A stretch of 32,853 bases of DNA from JAFGED01 sp964551295 (GCA_964551295.1 CAZKDJ010000022.1:1-32853), one strand, 5' to 3'; positions 5,701 through 13,994 are shown, counted from the stretch's first letter. Translations and numbers: made by a program. The notes: a model not told the origin generated them from the letters alone.

Positions 5701-8090
5701 TTTGGTAATAATAGATGTGCAAGTATCCAGGTTCCAATATAGCAGGCTGCTCCCAGTGCCAATGCGGTCGAGAACCCGAAGGAGAGCGCCAGTAACGTGG
5801 CCAGGATCGATGCCACGACCGACGTAGCGCCGTTGACACCCCAGGCCCAGGCGACGAGGGTGGGCGCCCTCTGCTCCAGCAGCGTCAGGCCCTTGGGAAA
5901 AGGCATACCCATCAGGAGACCAAGTGGCACCAGGGCGACCACGGCGACGATCAGCCGCACTGCCAGCGGCGTAGACAGCGTCGCCTGGAAGAGGAGCGGC
6001 AGGCCCATGGCGTAGCCGGCGACCAGCGCCGGGAGCAGGAGCAACACAGGTCCCAGCGGTACGCGGCGCGAGAGGAGACTGCCTAGGCCTGAAAACAGCA
6101 GTAGAGCGAAGAGCACCGTCGCCATCGCATAGGCCGGGTGGCCGAGGAAGAGGATGAATCGTTGCAAAAGAGGAATCTCGACGCTCAGGTATCCCAGCCC
6201 CAGCAGCGCAAAGTATCCCAGCATAATTCCGGTCCGGTTTTCCGGCCTCAGCCCCTGTCGCCTGCGCGCCGCCAGCGGCAGCAGAATCAGCGCGCCGGCC
6301 GCAGACATCGCCAGCGCCAGCAGGGCCAGCAGCACAAAGTAGCCTGCACCGCCAAAGGGCTGCCAGGTGTGGCCCGCCATCGCCAGCACCTCCGGCGCCT
6401 GCCCCCACTTGAAAAAGTGGCCAAAGAAGGGCCGGTCGTCGGTCGGCGGCTCGACGTCGAAGGGGTAGGCGCGGTACCAGGCGGCCCGATCCTCTGCTTC
6501 CAGCAGCCCGGTACATGCGCGATAGTAATCGGGTGCTTGCATAACGTTGTACTGATTCACCTCGTTCGGGCGGATGCCGGGGAGGTAGACCAGGTCGAAG
6601 GCGCGCGGGGCGGCAAAGGCGCGGACGGCCTCTAGTTCCTCGCCGGTGAACGGGCCTCGCCGTGCCAGGATTAGCATCTGCTGGTAGCTGCGCAGCGCGA
6701 CGATATCGGTTGCGGGGTCGCCCCCATTCCGCTTGACCGCCGCCACTGCCAATGCAAAGGTGCGGATCGATTCGGAAGGGGGCACCTGCAGCCAGCGCGT
6801 CACTGCCAATAGGCCGTTTTTGTCCAGCCGTGCCAGATAGTCGGCAAAGGCCTCCACCGTGTAGCGATAGTCCTCGGCCAGGCTGTACGCGCCGGAGGTG
6901 ACCGTCCGCTGCGGCGCGGTCAGCGAGAGCACCACCACGTCGTACTGCTCCTGTGTGCGGTGGGCGTAGGCCCGGCCTTCTTCCACTACGACTGTCACCT
7001 GTGGATCGTCGTACAGGTCACCAGCCCACGCTCCCTGCTCTCGCACAGCTTTGATGATGAGAGGATTCGCCTCCACGGCAGTGACCCGCCGCGCGTCCTC
7101 CGCCAACGCCACCAGCACGTCGAATCCGCCGCGAGGCTCCAGCACCAACGCGCGGGCATCTGGCCGCAGACGGTATGGGAGCGCACTGAGCAGGCAGTCA
7201 GTGAACGGTAGGTCAGTTACGCCAGGCGCGACGTGGCTGATGGGGCTTAGGTCGTCACCGTCGACAGTGAGGCCCAGTTGGGGCGGCGGCTGGTCGGGGC
7301 AGCGGAACCCGCGCCCCGGCAGGCTGCGAATCGACTGGGAGCGCACGACGTCGACCCGCGAGAAGCCGTTCCAGCGCCGGGAGACGCGTTCGGCGTCGGG
7401 CAGCAGAAGGGCGTAGCTGAGGCTCTTGTAGGGGGAGAGGCGGATTTGAAGCCACTGGGGAGTGTTCACGGCTGCAAGGATGAGGGTGGCTATGAGTGCG
7501 AGTTGTGCGAGGCGGGAGAGTAGAGATTGGAGACTGGAGATTGTACGGCGTTGGAAGGTGATGGCGGCGATGGCGGCCAGGGCAGCGGCGAGGAGAATGG
7601 TGCCTTCGCCGCCCACCAGCGTTGGGGCGACGACGGCCAGCAGGCAGCCGACGGCCGAGCCGGTCAGGTTGGCGGCGTAGGTGCGGTTGGCTTTTTCGGG
7701 ACGGGCGGCCAGCAATGATCCCGTGGCGAGGCCACTGCAGAAGAAGGGGATGGCCAGCGCGACGTAGTGCAGGGCCAACACGACTCCCTGCCGCCAGTCG
7801 AGGGCGATGCGGAAGGAGTCGAAGGGGACGGCGAGGGTGAGGGCGTAGGAGCCGATGGCGCCGAGGGCGAATCCCCAGCTCAGGAGGGGCAACGTGCGAG
7901 CAGGATCGTGCTCCTTCAGGTGGGGGAAGAGGGCCAGGAGGGTGCCGCTGGCGCCGAATCCCAGCAGCGCCAGGCTGACGACCATGAAGGCAAAGTGGTA
8001 GAACTGGGCGACGGAAAAGATGCGCGTGAGGGTGATCTCGAACGCCAGCGTGGCGGCGGAGAGGAGGAAGAGGGATGTGTAGGTGAACAT
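5697..8090 (-). CDS. Polytopic membrane protein with a spermidine-synthase-like Rossmann domain
   Basis: 797 residues from ATG 8090, which lies 19 nt downstream of a TACAAT box; an ATG 42 nt upstream would place the promoter inside the gene. Residues 1-215 hold about six membrane segments, ~240-565 a cytosolic-type SAM/aminopropyltransferase-like fold, and ~580-797 about seven more membrane segments, as in the 'spermidine synthase-like' membrane proteins of environmental bacteria. The Rossmann core is visible: A-L-V-L-E-P-R-G-G-F-D (314-324), T-A-V-E-A-N-P (337-343), V-V-E-E-G-R (368-373), Y-D-V-V-V-L-S-L (383-390). The usual G-G-G-D-G and catalytic D-(S/T)-D-P motifs of SpeE are not conserved, so polyamine synthesis is doubtful. 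The substrate is unknown. Confidence 0.75.
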   Translation of the reverse strand: MFTYTSLFLLSAATLAFEITLTRIFSVAQFYHFAFMVVSLALLGFGASGTLLALFPHLKEHDPARTLPLLSWGFALGAIGSYALTLAVPFDSFRIALDWRQGVVLALHYVALAIPFFCSGLATGSLLAARPEKANRTYAANLTGSAVGCLLAVVAPTLVGGEGTILLAAALAAIAAITFQRRTISSLQSLLSRLAQLALIATLILAAVNTPQWLQIRLSPYKSLSYALLLPDAERVSRRWNGFSRVDVVRSQSIRSLPGRGFRCPDQPPPQLGLTVDGDDLSPISHVAPGVTDLPFTDCLLSALPYRLRPDARALVLEPRGGFDVLVALAEDARRVTAVEANPLIIKAVREQGAWAGDLYDDPQVTVVVEEGRAYAHRTQEQYDVVVLSLTAPQRTVTSGAYSLAEDYRYTVEAFADYLARLDKNGLLAVTRWLQVPPSESIRTFALAVAAVKRNGGDPATDIVALRSYQQMLILARRGPFTGEELEAVRAFAAPRAFDLVYLPGIRPNEVNQYNVMQAPDYYRACTGLLEAEDRAAWYRAYPFDVEPPTDDRPFFGHFFKWGQAPEVLAMAGHTWQPFGGAGYFVLLALLALAMSAAGALILLPLAARRRQGLRPENRTGIMLGYFALLGLGYLSVEIPLLQRFILFLGHPAYAMATVLFALLLFSGLGSLLSRRVPLGPVLLLLPALVAGYAMGLPLLFQATLSTPLAVRLIVAVVALVPLGLLMGMPFPKGLTLLEQRAPTLVAWAWGVNGATSVVASILATLLALSFGFSTALALGAACYIGTWILAHLLLPN

Positions 8091-8108
8091 TCTTTTACCC
8101 TGGACTCT

Positions 8109-8137
8109 ATTGTACACGGGGGGAGTGGACATGCCAG
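8109..8137 (-). promoter_or_regulatory. Candidate promoter for the spermidine-synthase-like gene
   Basis: Minus strand CTGGCA (-35, 8137..8132) and TACAAT (-10, 8114..8109), 17 nt apart. The predicted start near 8102 leaves a short leader before ATG 8090. The -35 matches 4 of 6 consensus bases. The rest of the 8140-8350 gap holds nothing I can name. Confidence 0.4.
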
Positions 8138-8353
8138 TAACTGAGGAAGAGACTCATCGACAACGATTGTCAGATAGGCCAAAGGAGAAAACTCAGAGGT
8201 CGCCTCAAAAATCGCTCAAACGCACGGCCCCTGTCCAAGTTGGCAGGGACTGTCCATGTGTTCTATGACCTTGATGAATGTATTCCCACGTGCTGCTTGC
8301 TGGCACATGTACGGACAAACATATCCTGGGGGCAAGCCGGAGCCGTGAAACAA

Positions 8354-8378
8354 CAGCCCTGCGTCACAGTCAGGGCTG
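8354..8378 (-). terminator. Intrinsic terminator of the Ig-like lipoprotein gene
   Basis: On the minus strand CAGCCCTG (8378..8371) pairs perfectly with CAGGGCTG (8361..8354) around a 9-nt loop and is followed by TTGTTTC. The stop codon TGA (8372..8370) is at the end of the first arm. Confidence 0.6.
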
Positions 8379-8825
8379 CACCTCTACATCAGCGAATAGC
8401 AACCCGATGACCGGCAAGTTAATGGTGGCCTGCTCCTTAAGCGCATCGTAACTGAAATCTGTTCCTGTCATATCACCCAAAGCCAGTCCAACCCGCTGTC
8501 CTGCGCGCAGTGGGCTCGCCAGTTTAACCTTGAAAGTTCCGTTCTTACCAATGACCTCGCTTCCTAGCTCGTCGCCCGTCAGTCCGACGTCGTACAAGCG
8601 GATCGGTAGGCTGGGAGGACCGGATCCAGAGACCTGAGTGTCGCCAGCGCGGACGGGCTCATTGAGTACGATCGCTGGAAGTGGCGTTGAGACGGGGCTC
8701 TGATTTTCGAGGGGGCTGCCCCCCGGTGTTGCTAAGGGGCTCTCTCCAGTCTTGCTGCCGCTGCAGCAGCTTATCAGGAGGATCCCGACGATCATCATGA
8801 GCAAGAAAGTGAAGTCTCTTCTCAT
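8370..8825 (-). CDS. Small lipoprotein with an Ig-like beta-sandwich domain
   Basis: 151 residues from ATG 8825, which has a GAGGAGAG Shine-Dalgarno; an upstream in-frame ATG at 8858 sits inside the hairpin at 8850-8880 and is unlikely. Residues 1-20 are a signal peptide with lipobox L-L-I-S-C, then a Ser/Pro/Thr/Gly-rich linker to about 48. The rest resembles bacterial Ig-like modules: R-A-G-D-T-Q-V-S-G-S-G near 57-67, then G-K-N-G-T-F-K-V-K-L and L-R-A-G-Q-R-V-G-L near 93-112, a pattern common to Big-type surface domains. It is probably anchored to the outer face of the membrane. It lies downstream of the repeat-built secreted protein on the same strand, separated by a hairpin. Role unknown. 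Confidence 0.65.
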   Translation of the reverse strand: MRRDFTFLLMMIVGILLISCCSGSKTGESPLATPGGSPLENQSPVSTPLPAIVLNEPVRAGDTQVSGSGPPSLPIRLYDVGLTGDELGSEVIGKNGTFKVKLASPLRAGQRVGLALGDMTGTDFSYDALKEQATINLPVIGLLFADVEVQP

Positions 8826-8849
8826 CTCTGTTTCTCTCCTCGCATAAGG

Positions 8850-8880
8850 GAGGCTCACTGGCGTTTTGCCAGTGAGCCTC
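8850..8880 (-). terminator. 13-bp hairpin between the secreted-protein gene and the lipoprotein gene
   Basis: GAGGCTCACTGGC (8850-8862) and GCCAGTGAGCCTC (8868-8880) are perfect 13-bp inverted repeats with a 5-nt loop, one of the most stable hairpins in the window. It starts 37 nt after the stop of the gene at 8918-10384. On the minus strand it is followed by CCCTTATG, not a U-run, so it may be a partial terminator or an mRNA 3'-end stabiliser that sets the ratio between the two genes. Confidence 0.6.
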
Positions 8881-8917
8881 TGTTTGTACCCCGGTTTAAG
8901 GTTCTTATACAGCCAGA

Positions 8918-10384
8918 CTACTTGGCGAAGCAGTTGAAGAGGGCAGTATCACCTGAGATCGGAGGTGAAACATCCTGATCGTTGGTGATGGCCACGATCA
9001 TTGTGTCTCCAGAGCCAGTTGCTGTAATCTCAGCTGAACCCAGCCAGTTTAGGTGGGTAGATGAAGTTCCCCAATCTGAGGGTAGATAGAAAGTGGTAGA
9101 TTCTCCAGGATCCAACGAGACCGTCTTGGCAGGTGGTGTGGACGTGTTAAGCGAGTTACTAGAAGTAGTATAGGCAATCTCAATGTCTACAGCGTCACCG
9201 CCGACGTTCTGGACACTAGTGCCGGTGGTGAAGTTGTAAAAGCCGTTCCGCTTCAGCGGGCTGATGCTGACGTCTGAGGCCTGACTGGTGAAAAAACCAC
9301 TGTATGCCGAAGCTGTCTGCTTTCCTGTGTATGAAGGATCGGACTGGTCGTTAACGACCACTGCAATCGCTGCGCCGCTTCCAGTGACTCTGATCACTGC
9401 GGAACCAAGGAATCGCTGCGGCATAGACTGACTCGGGTTGTTGTAATAGGGTGAGCCCTGGTAGAAGTTCACTGACCCACCTGCCGGTAGAGTAGTGGTG
9501 TCGGTGTAGACATATGCCTCCCCCACATCCTCCACCCAGTTTCCGTTGGCATCCGCAAAGCCGGTGTATACCACCTCGAGCGTGCCCCCGCTCCCGCTGG
9601 CGTCAGCGACGCCAATACCCGTGGTCAGGCTAGCAAAGTTACGGCGCACCAATGGCGCGTAAGCCGTGGGCTGGGTCAGGTCAGTGAAACCGTCGTAGGC
9701 GTAGACAAAGCCACCTGACTGGCTGGTCGTATGAGCTGCCGCGACCACTGGTGTGCTGGAGGTGATCTTGCATGATCCCAGCCATCCCCAGGAGCTTGCG
9801 GGCTGCGGATCAACGAAATCCGCATCGAAAGCCATATCCCACGTGGTGGAAGCCCCCGCCTCAATACTCATAGTCTTTGTGAAGGGGGTGCCTCCCTGAG
9901 GCGAGAACTCTAGTTCTGCGGTGATGCTGTTACTCATATCTGTATTCTGCACGGTGAGGGCCGAAGTTGTACCATAGTGTTCTATGACCAACTGGGGCAG
10001 CGACACAGTCGTCGCGCCCGCCTCCTTGCCACCGTAGGAAGCGGCACCACTCGAGCCGCCAACCGGCCACTCCGTCCGCCCAATGGCAGCAATACGCACA
10101 TTGCTCGAAAGCTGTACTGCACCACGGAAGGAGCCCACCGAGCTCGGCTCAGCGTACCAAGTATACGATCCCCCTGGATCAAGGGACTGACTTGGGAGGA
10201 CATACTGCGTTCCATCCTCAGCGACGTAGAGTGGCACGACCACACCCGATGAATCATCTATATTAGCTACTGTGACACCCGAAGTGCCAGATGATGTTGG
10301 CCATGCTCCCTGAGCCCAAAGGGTTGAAACCAATGCCAGGGATATAACTACCACCACACTAAGTGTAATTCCTACTTTCTTCAC
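8918..10384 (-). CDS. Secreted repeat-built beta-rich surface protein
   Basis: 488 residues. The start is GTG 10384, behind a perfect AGGAGGTG Shine-Dalgarno. Residues 1-25 are a Sec signal peptide (M-K-K-V-G-I, hydrophobic core, L-W-A-Q). The mature part holds about four degenerate repeats of 95-130 residues (~27-122, 124-238, 239-365, 372-487). Each runs from P-L/Q-L-x-x, through T-x-x-x-V-x-N/D and L-x-P/A-G-x-S/T-x-x-F/W, to L-G-S-x-x-I-x-x-T/S with a final V-x-V/A-x-x-N-D-Q-like strand. The repeats are rich in Ser, Thr and Gly with no catalytic motif, which suggests beta-sandwich structural modules. No membrane anchor or sorting signal is seen; Cys485 lies four residues from the end. It could be a cell-surface or matrix protein and perhaps a glycosylation target of the adjacent cluster (inference). 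Confidence 0.75.
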   Translation of the reverse strand: MKKVGITLSVVVVISLALVSTLWAQGAWPTSSGTSGVTVANIDDSSGVVVPLYVAEDGTQYVLPSQSLDPGGSYTWYAEPSSVGSFRGAVQLSSNVRIAAIGRTEWPVGGSSGAASYGGKEAGATTVSLPQLVIEHYGTTSALTVQNTDMSNSITAELEFSPQGGTPFTKTMSIEAGASTTWDMAFDADFVDPQPASSWGWLGSCKITSSTPVVAAAHTTSQSGGFVYAYDGFTDLTQPTAYAPLVRRNFASLTTGIGVADASGSGGTLEVVYTGFADANGNWVEDVGEAYVYTDTTTLPAGGSVNFYQGSPYYNNPSQSMPQRFLGSAVIRVTGSGAAIAVVVNDQSDPSYTGKQTASAYSGFFTSQASDVSISPLKRNGFYNFTTGTSVQNVGGDAVDIEIAYTTSSNSLNTSTPPAKTVSLDPGESTTFYLPSDWGTSSTHLNWLGSAEITATGSGDTMIVAITNDQDVSPPISGDTALFNCFAK

Positions 10385-10420
10385 TTGAACACCTCCTATT
10401 AGGATGATTTGTATATGCTA

Positions 10421-10449
10421 ATTATAGCCACTTCCTTAACCCCGGTCAA
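10421..10449 (-). promoter_or_regulatory. Strong sigma-70-type promoter of the secreted-protein gene
   Basis: Minus strand TTGACC (-35, 10449..10444), a 17-nt spacer, and perfect TATAAT (-10, 10426..10421). Eleven of twelve consensus bases and optimal spacing predict high expression. Transcription would start near 10414, about 30 nt before GTG 10384, with AGGAGGTG in between. Confidence 0.75.
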
Positions 10450-10498
10450 TAATCCCTCTGGGTTATTGTGGTCTTTTCTGTTCTCAGAATATCAGGTA

Positions 10499-11452
10499 CT
10501 ACCTAAAACAGCTTGGCACAGGTCTTGCCAATGCACAAAGGATAGCTCCTCGTCCAACTATTTCGGTCGCCCTGAGATAAGGAAGGATCAGCATATGGAC
10601 TGGTAACGACGACACTAGACGACAAAGGGCTCGCCGCATTGTTTCATTGGGGATCAACCTGCTGTTTTGAATGCACAATTGGACACTGGTAACGAAAGAA
10701 TGATAACTGCCGGTAATGTATCGTACTTCGAACAACCTAAAACCGGTCCGCTCAAGTAGTTGTGCCAGCGTCTTTCTAGTAAACGTGTACAAATGGCGAG
10801 GGGGGTCCAGGCCAATCCAATGAGAGCCAAAGAGGCACGCGTCTAGGCAGCCACCATTTGGAACGCTAAGGGCCAAGACGCCGTCTGGGCGCAGTATGCG
10901 CCGCACTTCCGATAGGGTCTGCAGAGGATTGTGCAAGTGCTCCAGAACATTCCATAATGTCACCGCATCAAAGGATGCCGAGGAGTGGTTGGCATTCTCT
11001 AGAACGCCACAAAAAACCGGGAGTTGCAACCGGCGTTTGGCATACTCGACGGCCTTCTGGCTAGTATCAAGTCCATAGACTTCCCACGCCCCACGCTTCT
11101 GCATCTGGGCCAGGAAGTTTCCTGTTCCACACCCTACATCGAGCAGCCTTCCTCCCTCCGGCTTGACCTTCTCTACAAAACGGCAAAGCTTGTTCAGGCT
11201 ATACCGCCGGTTCCAGCGGCGCAGCCAGGAGGGTTCATCCTCGACAGCGGGGGCAAACTCCTGCCGGTATGCCCCATAGCAATAGTACCGGCCGATCTCG
11301 GCCAGGGTCGGCCTCGGGTTAAGGAAAAGCAACCCACATTCACGGCAACGCATGATTTGGAAGGCGTCACTGCCATCACCTAGACGATCACCGACCACAT
11401 AGGCTGGTTCTTGGGTATCCTTATGCTCAAACAGACAGCCCACCGTCTCCAT
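10499..11452 (-). CDS. Class I SAM-dependent methyltransferase (glycan cluster)
   Basis: 317 residues. The N-terminus has a rudimentary zinc-ribbon-like stretch (C6, then C36-R-E-C39-G followed by L-F-L-N-P-R-P), a common header of methyltransferases in polysaccharide loci. SAM motif I is L-L-D-V-G-C-G-T-G-N-F near 101-111; motif post-I is G-L-D-T-S, and V-T-L-W-N-V-L-E-H-L near 163-172 is the usual motif II/III region. It probably methylates a sugar or nucleotide sugar; the target atom cannot be told. It is the last gene of the minus-strand glycan cluster and overlaps the flippase-like gene upstream by 26 nt. The Shine-Dalgarno is weak. Confidence 0.8.
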   Translation of the reverse strand: METVGCLFEHKDTQEPAYVVGDRLGDGSDAFQIMRCRECGLLFLNPRPTLAEIGRYYCYGAYRQEFAPAVEDEPSWLRRWNRRYSLNKLCRFVEKVKPEGGRLLDVGCGTGNFLAQMQKRGAWEVYGLDTSQKAVEYAKRRLQLPVFCGVLENANHSSASFDAVTLWNVLEHLHNPLQTLSEVRRILRPDGVLALSVPNGGCLDACLFGSHWIGLDPPRHLYTFTRKTLAQLLERTGFRLFEVRYITGSYHSFVTSVQLCIQNSRLIPNETMRRALCRLVSSLPVHMLILPYLRATEIVGRGAILCALARPVPSCFR

Positions 11453-12443
11453 TTACTCGCCCCGACCTCAAACGCCCTATGCAAGCGGCAATAAATGCCC
11501 AAAACATCTCGGACATAGGAATCCAAATTCTCCATACTGCTGTTATGACCAAGGCTGCAGAAAAAGGCATCTGCGCTGACAATGCCATCACTAGAACGCC
11601 ATCTCGAATACCGATTCGGATCGGAATCCAAAAGGTCAATCCGCTCACCGCCATTGAGATACCCCAAGCTCCGGCCACATTAGGCAGTTCTCGCCAATCC
11701 AAAGGATAGATGGCGTTTCCAAGCAGGAACAACACTACACCACCTATGAATATGATGACGGTATACAGTGCTACCCATCCCAGAACAATGCTTACCTTTA
11801 CTGCCACCGGTGCCCTGTTCTCATCGACCGATCGGCGGACGAACCAATTTGTCAGCTTGTTGAAAACGGGGGGATACAAGATCACCCCCCCTGAGAACAG
11901 GAGGGCGATTAGCACTCCTCGTGGGACGAGAGGAGCGCTGGGTCTCACAAGCAATCCTATCACATAGACCACCGCTCCTGCTAAAGCCGCCAAGACCAGT
12001 TCTACACCCGTGGCAAATGCGGTGACTGCTCTGGACGCCCCCGCACGCTTGTGAAGATAGATGCGCCCTGCAATATGCCAAACGCCGCCAGGTAGATTTC
12101 GGCCAACATTGGAGAGAAAGTAGATATGAAAACTGCGCCAGAGATCCTGCCTCGAATCCATCCTCTGCACAATCAGCGCCCAACCCAATCCCCCCAACCC
12201 CAATCCAAGGGCGTGAGGGATCAAGGAGAGTAGCAGATAGCGCGCGTCCAGCCGATAGTCACTCCAGTTTATGTGTTTCCAGTTTAGGATCAAACCCAGT
12301 AGAAGCAAGCCTCCCACAAGGACCGCCATGGTATAACCGATGATCTTTCCATAGCGGTTCAGGTATCCCCCTATGCGTCCCAAGCATCGCCTTATCGCTT
12401 TGTCTAACAGGAGAGAACAATCCCTACCCATGCTGTTCCCCAC
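11427..12443 (-). CDS. Flippase-like membrane protein, YbhN/LPG-synthase transmembrane-domain family
   Basis: 338 residues from GTG 12443, or 334 from ATG 12431. About eight membrane segments. The family signature S-N-V-G-R-N-L-P-G-G-V-W at about 110-121, followed by a charged stretch and F-A-T-G-V-E-L-V-L near 143-151, matches the UPF0104/lysylphosphatidylglycerol synthase transmembrane (MprF N-terminal-like) family. The aminoacyl-transferase domain of MprF is absent. Relatives in glycan loci are thought to move or flip lipid-linked sugars, but biochemical proof is limited. It overlaps both neighbouring methyltransferase genes by short stretches, so translation is probably coupled. Confidence 0.75.
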   Translation of the reverse strand: MGNSMGRDCSLLLDKAIRRCLGRIGGYLNRYGKIIGYTMAVLVGGLLLLGLILNWKHINWSDYRLDARYLLLSLIPHALGLGLGGLGWALIVQRMDSRQDLWRSFHIYFLSNVGRNLPGGVWHIAGRIYLHKRAGASRAVTAFATGVELVLAALAGAVVYVIGLLVRPSAPLVPRGVLIALLFSGGVILYPPVFNKLTNWFVRRSVDENRAPVAVKVSIVLGWVALYTVIIFIGGVVLFLLGNAIYPLDWRELPNVAGAWGISMAVSGLTFWIPIRIGIRDGVLVMALSAQMPFSAALVITAVWRIWIPMSEMFWAFIAACIGRLRSGRVNGDGGLSV

Positions 12444-13344
12444 TGGGATAAAGATGAGGATAAAAGTAGAGGCTTTCCGGATAGGCCCACCGAGGCTGCC
12501 CTGTACTCTCGGCTATCAAGAAGATGTACTCCCGTTTAGCACGCAGGTAGGGCAAGGGCAATCCGCTCAGCAGGTTCAGTATCTGGAATGGCAATCTCTT
12601 GGCTAGACTGTAGTGAGTACGGATGAAGACGTTCTCCAAGCGTGAATCCAGTACACGGTAACCGCATGCCGTGGTCAGCAGGCTGAGCTCCTTCACCGTG
12701 AATTCCCGGTTGTGCCGCCCGTAAATCCCATAGCCTGAATAGTGGAAACCGCTAGACCGATTGATCAACGGTGCCAACGTCCTACGCATATCCACGGCAT
12801 TAGGCGTAGAGAGAAACAAACGCCCGCCAGGCTTCAGCACTCGATGAACTTCTGCCAGCGTGTGCGTGGGAGAATAGGCCAGATGCTCGACCACTTCCAT
12901 AAAGAGCGCCATGTCGAAGGCAGCAGTGGGAAAGGGAAAAGGATCTTTCTCAATATTGAACACATGGATGGGAATCTTCATCATCTCGCCTGCCTCTCCC
13001 TGGCGCATACTCACCTCGCGTTTAGGTGCCTTCCCAGAATCCGCACCCGGCCAGATGGTGGCCTCAATGTTTACCCCGACGACTTCGCAATCTATATAAC
13101 GGCGCAGCAACGTCGTGAAGTAATATGGCGCAGCGCCGAGTTCCAGTATGCGAAGAGGATGCACTGGAGGCGCCCACTGTTGAATCAACTGGAGACTTCG
13201 GCAGAAGCGGCGAGCGTGGCTAGTACGATAGGCATCTAGTTCTTCCTGGCTGCTCTTGAAAACATCTCCGTCTACCTGGTCGTCTTCAATAGAAACCGTA
13301 GATAGGTAATCGGCAACCTCTTTCACTGTAACTTTCGACTTCAT
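12424..13344 (-). CDS. SAM-dependent methyltransferase (glycan cluster)
   Basis: 306 residues. Motif I is I-L-E-L-G-A-A-P-Y-Y-F (near 66-76), with the usual second and third Gly replaced by Ala-Pro-Tyr, followed by V-V-G-V-N-I-E at strand 2 and M-A-L-F-M-E-V-V-E-H-L near 145-154. The R-V-L-K-P-G-G-R-L-F-L-S-T-P-N block near 167-181 is typical of Methyltransf_11/23 enzymes. The altered motif I is tolerated in some family members, but activity should not be taken for granted. The start ATG overlaps the preceding stop as ATGA. The substrate is presumably a sugar of the exported glycan. Confidence 0.78.
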   Translation of the reverse strand: MKSKVTVKEVADYLSTVSIEDDQVDGDVFKSSQEELDAYRTSHARRFCRSLQLIQQWAPPVHPLRILELGAAPYYFTTLLRRYIDCEVVGVNIEATIWPGADSGKAPKREVSMRQGEAGEMMKIPIHVFNIEKDPFPFPTAAFDMALFMEVVEHLAYSPTHTLAEVHRVLKPGGRLFLSTPNAVDMRRTLAPLINRSSGFHYSGYGIYGRHNREFTVKELSLLTTACGYRVLDSRLENVFIRTHYSLAKRLPFQILNLLSGLPLPYLRAKREYIFLIAESTGQPRWAYPESLYFYPHLYPSGEQHG

Positions 13345-13994
13345 GCATCACTCCTAGACTTCAACTGGGCGAAAAGATGTCCTGATTCACCTTTCCGGAA
13401 ACAAGCATCCACTGCTGCCAGCCAGCGCACAAGCCATAAGGTCCAGGTAGAAGAAACATGGGTCATAGCCTTAAGGAGCACATAGAGCAGGCGGTAGAAG
13501 GGTTCGTTCCAATAGAAGAAATCAGCCTCCATATTCCCAGATAGTCGGGCCACGAGATCGTCAGCTGAATATCCCCGGCGTACGTGTCCCCAACTCCTGT
13601 GTAAACGCTTCTGCAACGGGCCGCCAGGGAAGACCATAAAGCGGGAGGCGGGTGTACTAAGCCACAAGGTGCCCCCAGGCCTCAATACACGTTCTACGTC
13701 GGCCAGAAGCCCTCGGTCATCAGAGACATGCTCCAGCAAATCGAAGGCAAAGACATAGCCAAAAGCATTGTCAGCAAAGGGTAACCTCCGGGCATCGGCT
13801 CCAATCAACGGTGCAAGGCGTGACTCTCTCACCAGGATATCCACCCCAACCTTAAAGGGGGCTTGTATCTGAGATAGGAAATAGCCGTCATCGGCACCAA
13901 CATCAAGTACGGATTCATCAAACTGTTGAGGCAGCTCCCAGTAATGGGTTGCAACGATCCAACGATAGCGCGAAGCGAAATGCACGGAACTCAT
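13341..13994 (-). CDS. SAM-dependent methyltransferase (glycan cluster)
   Basis: 217 residues from ATG 13994, which overlaps the TGA of the upstream GT2 gene by 4 nt (ATGA). A start 42 nt earlier (14036) is possible but would overlap by 46 nt. Motif I V-L-D-V-G-A-D-D-G-Y-F lies near 29-39, and F-A-F-D-L-L-E-H-V followed by R-V-L-R-P-G-G-T-L-W-L-S-T-P gives the Methyltransf_11 pattern. The C-terminal ~75 residues contain an amphipathic, Trp-rich segment that could touch the membrane. It overlaps the next methyltransferase gene by 4 nt, so two methyltransferases are translated in tandem and may modify different positions of the same glycan. Confidence 0.8.
   Translation of the reverse strand: MSSVHFASRYRWIVATHYWELPQQFDESVLDVGADDGYFLSQIQAPFKVGVDILVRESRLAPLIGADARRLPFADNAFGYVFAFDLLEHVSDDRGLLADVERVLRPGGTLWLSTPASRFMVFPGGPLQKRLHRSWGHVRRGYSADDLVARLSGNMEADFFYWNEPFYRLLYVLLKAMTHVSSTWTLWLVRWLAAVDACFRKGESGHLFAQLKSRSDA

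Noticed and set aside
5650..6516. Minus-strand open frame of 288 codons overlapping the membrane-protein gene
   Set aside because: Alternative frame of a clearly membrane-type protein; Ala/Gly/Arg-rich with no recognisable motif.
10440..10470. Inverted repeat AATAATCCC/GGGTTATT as terminator of the last glycan-cluster gene
   Set aside because: Imperfect, short, lacks a U-run, and overlaps the -35 of the strong promoter; it could be either or neither.
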